A stretch of DNA of 64,000 nucleotides. Source: Chrysomallon squamiferum. Its lineage: Eukaryota; Mollusca; Gastropoda; Neomphalida; Peltospiridae. The DNA lies in the NCBI GenBank assembly GCA_012295275.1, contig CM022669.1, positions 2,519,640 to 2,583,639 on the forward strand, given 5' to 3'. Both the position numbers and the translations under genes were made by a program. This document shows positions 1-10,419 of this stretch, one piece after another; the first letter of the stretch is position 1; each line of letters begins with the position of its first letter. A model generated the notes under the pieces. That model worked only from the letters and a program-made list of their open reading frames with translations, did not search any database and was not told the origin of the DNA.

Positions 1-2678
1 CTTCATTTTTATAATGCTTTTTGTAGCTGAACTCACAGATTTTGATTTTGCATGATACTGAGTCACCTGAAACATGAGATGATAAAACATTCTTTTTAGT
101 ATCACTAGTTGCCTCCCTCTTTAACAGCTATTGCTTGCAAATTGTTTTCTATATAAGCATTCTCAGTTAATTCAGCAAATCATATTAAAATTAGTTATAT
201 TTATGTGATAAAAACTGATTTCAGTTGTATCTGTGTGACTGTTTCTTTTATACTTTATATGAATGTTATTTATAATTTATATCAATATGACAACAATATA
301 ACTAGAACATGAAGGAACATGTTTTATCTTTTTCACCAATCTTTTGAATGTACAGAGATTATAAAAGGAAACTAACAGATTGATAAGTTCAGCAAATCTT
401 AAGATAATTTTTTCATTTCTTTTCTGTTTATTATATAGTAAATTAATTCAAAGTTATGTATTTTTCAGTTATCAGGTCATGAAATAATTACATCACAAAA
501 ACAAAGATTTGCTGTCTCTTGATCTTGTTATATTTTGTCCAAGTTTATTATTAACAAAGGTTGGTTGATTCAATAAAATAATCACTTTTAAGCATACAAA
601 TTGTGTTTAGGACTTTTGTTCATACTGTCGCAGGTACACTTTAAACAAACCCAAAGGGAGATAATTTGGATGATTACATACTGAAGTACTGTTAAAATAT
701 TTAATTTGTTCACATACCATATCAAGATTAATTTCAGGAGTGATTTCACTGCGTGAATGATTAATAACTTGAGCAGTGATGAAGATTCTTTCACCAGGAA
801 CATAGCCTCTACGATCCAATGAGAAATTTATATTGTAAATCCCTGAATCAAAACACCAGCAACCAATTTTCCTTTGTTCACGATGACAGATCTTTTCCTA
901 AAACAATAAATTCAAATAAGTCAGATTTAAAACAAATGTAAATGTGTATATAATGTCAACTGAAATTCTAATTCCCATCATTATTATTTCAGTCTTAAAA
1001 TAATTAAATGTAAATTTTAATGTTCAACAGACTATTATTGTTGCTTTGACTGTAAGTTTTAATAAAACAAAATATCAAATCCCTAAATGGTTCAGTTAAA
1101 TGTTGAAAACATTTCACATCCTACAGTGATTAACATTTCACAACCTACAGTGGATGTCCTGTAATTGTAATTTCATGAAAAATAATTAAGCTATAACAAC
1201 AGTCTGACATCACTACAATGATTTAATAATAGTATAAAAAATCTAAGTAAAAGTGGTGCACAAACTCATTGTACCTTGGCTCTTTTGTCAGCATTGAGAT
1301 CATATTCGGAATTCACTGAGAATGGGGCTTTTGCAGTACAGTTGTTGGATTTTCCTGGGACAACCATTTTTCCTTTGACAAGATAGCGGACAAAACCCAT
1401 CTGACTTTCAAATGAAGATGGCAAATCCTGGGGAAGTGTGAAGCTTACTGGGAATTCATGATGGCCTGCTGGCATTTCTGTTGTTATATTAGCATTTCTC
1501 GTCTTCACCTTCTCTGTACCAGCATCTCCTAAATCTAAAGAAAAAAAAGAAAATATAAAAGATAATTTTTTTTTAATAATAATAAACATAAAGAACGATA
1601 AAATTATTGTAAACAAAAAAATACTATAAAAAGAAAATAGTACAGAGGTTAATATTATTAATTATAACGAAAAAGAATGTGATTATGTAGAATGTAATTA
1701 TTATTACAATTTCTAAACATTCTTATTTCAATATGGATAACAATTATTAAACTGACTTATCTGTATTAACAAATATGATAATATTAAAAACTATTAAATC
1801 ATCTAAATTGAAGTGTTTCTAGTAAAATATTTCAGCTATTAAATTTTAATAATTCTATGATACAATGTAGACATTTGAGACAAAAATAATTTAGACTTTC
1901 AACATAATATAATAAAACATATTTACCACCATGTCCCCAAAGGAAAATGTCTTTGTCAAAATAAGTCTCATCAGCATCAAAGTTAATAATCTCCAGCCCA
2001 TTCCCTGTATTATGAGCACCTCCTTTAGTTTCTGACCAGAACACATGTCCTCTACCAATGAAAGATACTTTTAAATCTGAAAAGAAAATTGATTACAAAC
2101 ATTAAAAATCATAAAAATAATTAAACTAAATAAAAATTATAATAATTAAGAAGAAGAAGAAGAATTAAGTCAACTGTGAAGTAAGACAGTATAAAACAAA
2201 TAAAATAACTAATGTAGTTTACCAATTTTTATTATTACCAATAAGAATAATTTCAAATAATGCTATGATAAACATAATTTATATATAATTATATTCCATG
2301 ATTCATTTATCATTTGAATGGCATATACTATAGTAAGAACATTTTTGGATTTTTAATCTTCTGTATTTCACTGATTGACTGATTTTTACCTTCATTATAT
2401 TCAAATAAACAATCAACTCCAAAAACACTAACAATATTGAATATATTTATTGTCGCGTTTATCACTTTCAAGACTTTACGACTGTCAAATCCTGACATTT
2501 GAGTCCGAGGTGATCTCACGTTTTGATCATAGATTATAAAATTTAAAAATAACAACTTACAATTAATTTCTATGGCTTCTTTTAAATCCACAACCAGCAA
2601 ACCGGCAACTATCTCTCCTGGCTTAAATACATTCTGTTCCTTATTTAATTTAACTGAAAATATTTCAATTTTACCCAT
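1..2678 (-). CDS. Arrestin domain-containing protein (ARRDC family), 5' part, runs off the left edge
   Basis: Alpha-arrestin family: adaptors that link membrane cargo to NEDD4-type ubiquitin ligases and endocytosis. Five coding exons are seen on the minus strand: 2561-2678, 1927-2076, 1275-1534, 718-897 and 1-66. All have GT-AG borders and compatible phases, giving 258 residues that open MGKIEIFSVKLNKEQNVFKPG and contain the arrestin-N pattern (FKPGEIVAGLL, then VFWSETKGG, then FPVSFTLP). The arrestin-C half starts at the 718-897 exon (RRGYVPGERI, the usual second-domain opening). The 1-66 exon continues in phase with TQYHAKSKSVSS, like the arrestin-C strands of ARRDC2/3/4. The remaining arrestin-C domain and any C-terminal PPxY motifs lie outside the window, so the exact paralogue cannot be named. 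The ATG at 2678 is the first in the exon and follows a TATA-less leader. Family call is firm; paralogue unknown. Confidence 0.88.
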
Positions 2679-2718
2679 TTCAACTAATTTTCACCAAATC
2701 ATCAGCCATCTTTCTAAT

Positions 2719-2744
2719 GCGGAAGTAGTTTATTGTTCTTCCGC
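2719..2744. promoter_or_regulatory. Inverted pair of ETS-like sites upstream of the ARRDC gene
   Basis: GCGGAAG (2719-2725) and its exact reverse complement CTTCCGC (2738-2744) are separated by 12 bases, 41-66 bases upstream of the ARRDC ATG. Both match the GGAA core of ETS factors. On the minus strand an AAGATGG stretch just downstream (about 2706-2712) resembles a YY1 site. ETS plus YY1 near the start site is common in TATA-less metazoan promoters. The palindrome is seen; its function is inferred. Confidence 0.4.
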
Positions 2745-4051
2745 CTATGGTAATTGGAGCATTTGGATCAGGCCGCTTCTCAGTTTGCGTCAAAAGAATC
2801 AAGGTCAAATTAAAAAAAATAAACGAAAATAAAAATAAATAAACAATACCCTATTAAGTGTTCTAGAAAATAATAATTATTATATTCAGTGTTATGAATC
2901 ATATTTGTTAAAAAGACGAATTTACCGTTTACTATTAAGAAACCGGCGCGTAGTTTTCCATTAATAGTAATATACTGATGTTATTGAAACCCATAAGGGT
3001 ACAAAGCTGACAGTTTCTATCCTAGCTGCATGTTATCAACATATATTTTTAAAAATAAAATACAACAAAGCTTTCGGTCTTTACGAATTCCAGTGTAAAA
3101 TTACGACCCTATAGGAATAACAGTATTAATTTTTGTTAAATTATTTTAATAATGATGAAATTAACATTCATTTTTTTTTTTTTTTTTTTTTTTTTTGATT
3201 TCGATTTATTTTATTATTGTAATTTTGTTTTTATTTATTATTATGTGTATTTCTGTCAGGTACAATTTACAGCGATTTGTAGGATCATGAGGGAGATGGT
3301 TATATGAAAGCTTTATTAATAAAATGTGTTTATTTTATTATTTTAATAATTAATCATTCAGGCATACATTATTCATATTAAATAAAATGTTCAGTTTAAA
3401 TAGCTTAATGTGACTTGCATTACTCTGATTTCATCAACACACTGGATGTTCGCCCGTGACAGGTAGGCAGGTGGAGAAAATAGAAAAATGTCTTAATATA
3501 TTTATTCCTATATTCACTTTGTTTCTATTTAATTCCACACAAAGCTTTATCTAGCAACTGATTCTAGCAATTGATTTGATTTTTCACATATGTTTTGTTC
3601 TGCTGTTATATTCATAAAAGAATGAACTACAAAACAGCTAGACAAAATTAAACACAAAGATAATGAGGTTGTTTAATAGTTTTATTTGGAAATACATGGT
3701 TTATGAAATGCATTATCTTCAATAGCACTTTGTTCATGTGGGTTATGACTGAAAGCATTTATAAGTGGTAAAGATCAAGAATTAATGTCTTACAAACAGG
3801 CTCAGACTACACATATTCATATGCACTATCACTTATAAATATAAATTTATTTATTTAATTTGGTATAAAAATATTTTAAAAGTTATAGGCACCATCCGGC
3901 AATAAACAGGTTTGTATGTAATATTTTTCACTGTGTCAAATTAATAAGACATCTTCATCACCTGATTGTTTTGTTATAATAGGAACACGTTTTTTATTAA
4001 GTCGCTGTGTTAAAACCAAACATATAGTTCTTTCAGTGTAGTTTGCTGTTC
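2745..4051. other. Intergenic region between the ARRDC promoter and the CNT 3' end
   Basis: AT-rich spacer with no exon that I can support on either strand. It holds a T-tract near 3171-3196. The right part, from about 3993 up, is probably the 3' UTR of the minus-strand transporter. Confidence 0.5.
3993..3998 (-). terminator. Candidate poly(A) signal of the CNT gene
   Basis: AATAAA on the minus strand, 54 bases past the TGA at 4052-4054. It is the first canonical hexamer after the stop. The AT-rich context makes chance occurrence possible. Confidence 0.4.
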
Positions 4052-4818
4052 TCATTCTTCACCAATCATACCTGCAAAAAAAAAAAAAAATTCATTATAT
4101 GTTCATAAATGTATTCATACGTTGCTAATTAAGAAGCACATATTGCACGATATATTTTTTTTTAATTTATTTAATGTTTCTTCTTTCTTTCTCTCCATGA
4201 GGTCCGACAACAGTTCATGGCGAACAATCAAAACCCATATCTAGCCTTTTTTATATATATATTATTTTTTTTTTTTTTTTTTTGTAAAATTCAGTAAGTA
4301 AATTATGAACATTTGAGCTGAGCTAATTTCTTCTCTTATTATACGTCTGAATTAATAATACAAAATTTTAAAAATTAAGTTACCAGCCATGCTGGCAGTC
4401 AGGAAACCAGCTATAATTCCTCCACAGATACCACGATTGACAGCCGCCATGATATCTTTCTTTCTAGATGGTGCCATCGTTGTAAAACAGACGATGAGTA
4501 TTCCATACGACAAGAAGTCAGAGAAACCGCAAATTGCATACGTCGTGATCATCTCAGAGTGAGACTGAATGATAGTAAACATTATAACATATTATTATTA
4601 TTCACTTCATACATACTTCATAAACCGTGTATAAAATAAATTATCTATCCATCAATGTCTAAAGATTCAACCACAAATATAACATTGAATTTTTGACAAA
4701 TATTCATATCTTTGCTTCTATTTAACACTTTTGCCAGCAGTCGCTGAACACATTTTATAACTGACTGGAACGCAAAAAGCCAAATAATTGCTAATTATTT
4801 TTTTATCAGACGTTTTTT

Positions 4819-4877
<59 letters not shown>

Positions 4878-6512
4878 TTAATTATTTATTTATTATTATT
4901 ATTTTTTTTATCAGTCGTTCTTGTGTGTTATTAAGAAATCTTATAAAACAGTAAATAAAATAAATAAATAAATAAATATTTACAACATACCGACATGACT
5001 CCTCCGATCAATGTTTTGTTCAAATTATCCAATACAATGTCGCCGTTACCGGTCCAGTGCCAGGTTCCATTGTAGGCGTCGAGTTCAACGCGGTTGTTGA
5101 TGATGACGCCAAGATCGGAGAAAGCTACCAACTCATTAATACCCAGTTTAATTCCCAGAACTCGAGCTGAAACATGACAGTCCTCTGAGCGGACTCCCAT
5201 GAGGTAAACAAATGGCCAAAACAGATAAGAGCACATCACCTGAAATATTCATATACGAAAAGATCACCCAACAAATAATCTCATTTTCTTTTTTGCTATA
5301 GTCTGTTTTAATTTTTCATTTATTATTATTACTTTTTTAATTGCTTTTTTTACTTCTTTTTTTTTCTTAAATTATATTAGTTTTTTTTTTTTTTTCTATG
5401 TTGTTGTTGTTTAAGAGGTATTTTTTTGGCAAAATGGTCATATTTTTGGGATCTCTCAGATACTGAATATATAAGTTGTAAGACTTAATTTGTTATTGGG
5501 ATTTTTGTTGTTGTTGTGTTAATTTCATGCTCATGTAAACACAATGTTCACATTCAGTATACACAAACAGGATCAGGCACGCATTCACTCATACACATAA
5601 ATACAGGTGCTGGATCTACTGTGTGTTCATCGAAACGTTTTACAAATACCTGAAAAAAGTTTGCATCTGAATAAATTTAATTTACTTGTAATGACATCAT
5701 TTCCAGCCCAACTCGGTCTCCCAGCCAAGTAAAAATGGCGTCGAACAGACCCATGAGCGCGACGAAGGCGACGAGGCACGCTACAAGGTGTGAGACGACA
5801 GCAATTACGCCACCAGCGCCGCTGATAGCAGCGTCTATAAATCCTACATTTGACCTGTAAAATAGAAATAAAACAATTTGAATGTTTATATAAACATAAA
5901 ATTCTTATAATTTTCACCGCAATTTACTCATTTTAAAATTAAAATAAAATCTGCCTGCACCAGATTGTTCATATGTAAAATGCGATAAACATATCTTTTT
6001 TATTATGGGACTAAAATATTAGGGATTGGAAAGCAAAGACAATTTAATTACAATACCATCATGTCGCAAAGATTTAACATTATATAAATGAAGCTCTATA
6101 GACATACTGTTTTGCCTCTTTATCTCGAATTTCGTCATTTTCTTCTTCGTTGATATTATCATCTGGCCAGTTCAGTTTAGAAATAGCTAAAGCAGCAGGT
6201 GCCGTAATAAAGGAGGCTGCTATGAGATGCTTTAAGTGGATCTGAATATAAAGAAAAACAGAACATAGAATTCATTATAGATCTGGCGGGCTTTTCTTTT
6301 TTCTAATTATTTAATCGCTAATAAATAAGATTTTCCGGTGTCACTGTTTATATTATACATTACTGTTTGATACTGATATCTTACTGTATAGATAAAAAAT
6401 ATAAAACGTTAGGTTTTAAATCGTTGACGTGCCCATGGGACTGTCTTCCTTTCTAGGAATATATATCTGTGTGTGTGTGTGTGTGCGTGTGTGCGTGCGT
6501 GTGTTTGTATTT

Positions 6513-6576
<64 letters not shown>

Positions 6577-8999
6577 AGTACTTACTCCATATAAATAAAA
6601 GACAGCCAAATTGCCGCCTGATATTACAGCAAAGCTACTCGTTATTACAGTGTGAATTTCAGATACTTTCATCTTATCTATTTTTCCACGTAAATACATC
6701 GTCGCTTCAGCCTGAAATGTATCATAAACAGTTATTCTGCACATACACATACATACACATACACACATACACACACACTCATGCACACACACACACATAT
6801 ATATATATATATACATATTTACATGAACGGAAATGATATACAAAATATTGGTTAGGATGGATGGAAAACTCTTTTTACGTGCCCACGTCCAATTCAAGGT
6901 TCGGGCACGCCTATCACGGATCCGATTTCTGGGATCGCCAGGGATGGGTTCCGGGACAGGAGAAAATATTGGTTAGGTAGACGGTCACGTAAGAAGACGC
7001 TTTTATAGATTCTACGGTTACAGTAAAGAGCATAACAGTTATGGTCAGCTATGTATAATATTATGTCCACGCAAGAAATGGATACATGGAAGCAACAAAA
7101 GGTTCATCTCCTAAACCTTTCCTCCCACCCAGTAATAAAAATAATGTTTTACAACAGAGCTTTATGATTTTAGTTACAAAGCAGTAAGTTCCACCATCCA
7201 AATCGAAGAATAAAGTCGTCTTGAGACTGGTAACTTACCCATCCTATAAATACGTTAAGAGCGGAATGCTTGGATTCCGTAACACTGGCACCTACAGTTT
7301 TGTTCATTACAAAAGCGAGGGGATCTGTGACGATCTGCATCAAGCCAAGATATCTCATGATAGTCACACAAGAACTGAAGAAAATTACCACTGGCAGAAC
7401 CTGTATATATAACAAATAAAGAATAGTAGCTTTAAGACGTTCGGAGAGTTTTGTAAAATAACAGGTACATATTTATAGGGTATGACAAAAATTTAATCCT
7501 ATTTCTTAGCTTTGTTTAATAACATTTGATTCTTAAAAAAAAAAAAAATAATAATAATATAATAAACGAAAGAAAAGAAATAAAAAGAAATTATAATAAT
7601 ATTTAATTTAAATGCAAGCAGATTTTATTATTATTTTTTTTTTTTAATTCAGTAAATTGCTGTGAAATTGAGAAGAGTTTGGTGGGTTGTTTTTTTCCAC
7701 CTCGAAAATAATTCTTTTATTGCTATTTTGTTTGTTTGAACAAACTATAAAACGTATATTGTACATAACTAATACTTTATTCAATCAACAAAAGAATATT
7801 AAACATAAATGTTATAATAAGGCTTAAAGAACACTATATTTCTGGCAAATATTAACTGTAGAGTACGAAATAAGAATAAAAGAAATAAATGTTTTTCCAA
7901 AACAATTCAGTTTACAATTCTTAATCAAATATTTTAGTGTAATAAAATAGAAGAATAAGATGAGAACCTTAAAAATTATAAAGTGATCTTTGGTTACAGG
8001 ACCAAATACAAACACAGAACCAAAATTTGCGATGTTAATTAAATCGCCAGCCCTGGCTGATATCCAGTCAAACAGCCTCGAACCGCACGAGGTTCGTAAG
8101 ATCAAAACTGCCAGGACAAACTGCAGAACCAGCCCTCTGATGATAGGAAGCCATTTTACCTATAAAATAAATTTAAAAAAATAATAATAATAAGATAAAT
8201 AAATAATGGTAAAGACTTTTCTATGAAAGGTACGGAATATTTTTTCATTTAGTAGTAAAAAATTATAAATGATATTTTATCGTCTGCTCCAGAGATTAGG
8301 CTTTCTTTCTACCGAAGAAATCTTGTGATTCGTATTATTCATAAAATTAAACTAGTATATACAAATATTCAAAGAGTATATGTTTAAAAAATGTTTTTGA
8401 AATGTTAAGGGTTTCCCTACCTTAAAAAAAGAAAAGGAAGAAAAGGAAGAAAAGAAAGAAATTGTAAAAATAACGGACCAACATAATTATTTGGTTAAAA
8501 CGTTGTAAAACGTTATCCAAAAGATACATTATAAAAATTAATTTTATTACGAAACAGAAATAATAGGTTACATAATTCTGAATTTGTTTTTGAATATCTC
8601 AAGGTAAAATAAAGGATGTGAAAGCAAAACTGGCTTTATTGTCATTCATGTATCATACCTTTTCTGGACTCCTTGAAAAAAAGAACACGAGAAAAAGATA
8701 GATTATTATGCCGACGATGGAGATCAAATGACGTGGTCTTTCAATAATGACGTCGGCAACGATGTAGAAAACAACGAAAGCACAGACTAAGATATACACT
8801 GTCCTGAAACCAGATAAAATGAAGGGTACATGACACTGAACGATCAGTTAACAGCTGAAACCAATTGAGTGTAATGACTGCGTGAAGTAACATAATCAGT
8901 CTCTAACACTGAGGTATTTTCATTGTTTTTAAAGAATGTTAAAGTCCACATCAGTTTATGAATTGCATGTAATAATAAAATCAACAAAAACTACAAACA

Positions 9000-9060
<61 letters not shown>

Positions 9061-10419
9061 TCTGTTAATTTGTTACAATGCTTTGGAAATTTATTCATTG
9101 TTGCATGACAGTAATGAATAAACTTTGTATTCTTACCTTCTGATCCAAATCGTATTGCGTCTAATAAACGCAACAATACGACTGCAACAGCAAAGGTAAA
9201 TTCGTTTACCGAATCGCTTCCTCACCTCGCTGTATCCCCAGGCACCGAAAACAAGAACTGTTACAATCAGAAGTATGATAGAGTTTTCGTCTCCGAACTT
9301 GTGACTGAAGGCGAAGCCGAGATACACGAAATAGAAAATAAGCAACAAGATATTAAACAGTTTCCGACCTGGTCCTGTTTTCTTCGCGCAGAAAGTCGCC
9401 GTCCATTTGTGAATGCAAAGAATGACGTTGACGACAGATCTGTAAATGACATTTCCGTTTTCTTCGTCGGTTACATTTTCTATTATAGGTTCTTGATCTT
9501 TTTCTTTGGTGCCCTGATTTCCATTGGGTTATAATGGAATAGAATTTGTAAGGAAACTTTATAGACAGAATATAAGAAGATATATTTTATATACACAGAA
9601 TTTGTAAGTAAATTTCACTGAGAGAATTTGGAAGTACGGTTATATTAATTTTAAAATTTGCACTTTGGTGATCGTTGTCAATTTAAAATGTCGTGATTAT
9701 CACACGTTAAAACAAGTAATAGTAGAAGCAGCATCAGTAATGATAAAATAGCAGCAGTCGTGGTAACTGTAGCAGTAAATAGCAGCAGCTGTTGTTGTTG
9801 TCTTCATTGTAATGATAAAGATCATGATTTAATTATTACAAATCTGTATGTTTTTTTGTTTACTGATTTTAATAATTAAACTGAATTCCAGTGGTATTAC
9901 ATACGTATAAGTGTATGTATGTATTTGTTTATATATGTTGTATATATATATCCTAAATACATTTTGAACATTTTACAACTGAACCTTTTTTAGTTTATCT
10001 TGCACATTCTTTGCTGCTAATAAAATATGAGAAAAGTACGTCTGGCTTTTTATTTATTTTCTACTATTTTATCTATGTGTACTTTGAAACACTGAAGTAT
10101 TTTTTTTAAATCTCTGTGTTTAAACATTATATGAATAATAATTCTAAGATACATAAAATAAATGTTATGTAAATTTAAAATGTTCTGTTTGATTGTTATC
10201 AGAACTCGATGATGGCTAATACCGTAAAGGGAAATACGCCGTTCAACAAGTATCTAAAGTCATAGATATACATGTGTATTTAAATGTTTTACTAACCTCT
10301 GACAACAGTTCGATAACAACGTCGGTTTTACTCAGAAGTGACGCACTTTCACCAGGTGACAAGCTTCCTGACTTCGGACACGAATTCTTCTCAAAACAAT
10401 CATCTTTACAGTCTTCCAT
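4052..10419 (-). CDS. Concentrative nucleoside transporter, SLC28/CNT family, with altered substrate-site residues
   Basis: Plasma-membrane symporter family that drives nucleoside uptake with Na+ or H+. Eleven coding exons: 10297-10419, 9137-9513, 8659-8803, 7968-8159, 7239-7400, 6586-6711, 6108-6241, 5686-5854, 4991-5239, 4384-4564, 4052-4071. They sum to 625 aa (human CNTs are about 650-690). A polar N-terminus (MEDCKDDCFEKN) precedes the hydrophobic segments. Family landmarks: LRTSCG (about 236), VLPVVIFFSS (280-289), TESKHSALNVFIG (HP1), SEIHTVITSSFA, TAPAALAISKLNWP, INELVAF (N511-E512), TTYAICGFSD and MAPSRKKDI. The usual GQTE of HP1 reads G332-W-A-E335, and the usual GFxN near the C-terminus reads GFSD (D575), so three canonical substrate contacts are changed. 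The donor at 7967 (GTTCTC) and the acceptor before 9513 (weak pyrimidine tract) are sub-optimal but keep phase. The last exon is only 20 bp. A 5' UTR exon probably lies upstream. Confidence 0.9.
4821..4877. repeat. (ATT)n microsatellite in a CNT intron
   Basis: An almost perfect run of about 19 ATT units between coding exons 4384-4564 and 4991-5239, followed by further A/T-only sequence. Confidence 0.9.
6469..6574. repeat. (GT)n/(AG)29 compound microsatellite in a CNT intron
   Basis: A GT-rich stretch (6469-6504) is followed by an uninterrupted AG run (6517-6574). Read on the gene's strand, the CT tract begins 11 bases after the 5' splice site at 6585, placing a long pyrimidine tract right at the start of the intron. 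Confidence 0.9.
6840..7010. repeat. Possible SINE/MITE-derived fragment in a CNT intron
   Basis: A GC-richer island in an AT-rich intron. It has an inverted pair CGTGCCC (6878-6884) / GGGCACG (6903-6909), and the phrase AAAATATTGGTTAGG occurs at both about 6842 and about 6963. An ACGTGCCCA copy also occurs near 6427. The composition and hairpin resemble short interspersed repeats of invertebrates, but no family can be named from this copy alone. Confidence 0.3.
9000..9060. repeat. (ATT)20 microsatellite in a CNT intron
   Basis: A perfect ATT run of about 20 units between coding exons 8659-8803 and 9137-9513. Apparent reading frames of poly-Leu or poly-Ile across it are artefacts. Confidence 0.92.

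Noticed and set aside
4352-4383. Read-through C-terminus NLIFKILYY as the sole end of the CNT protein
   Set aside because: A good donor at 4383 and an in-phase acceptor at 4072 give a more family-like ending; kept only as an alternative.
6890-6912. AAGGTTCGGGCACG as a tRNA B box
   Set aside because: It does not match GGTTCGANTCC well and no A box or cloverleaf can be drawn around it.
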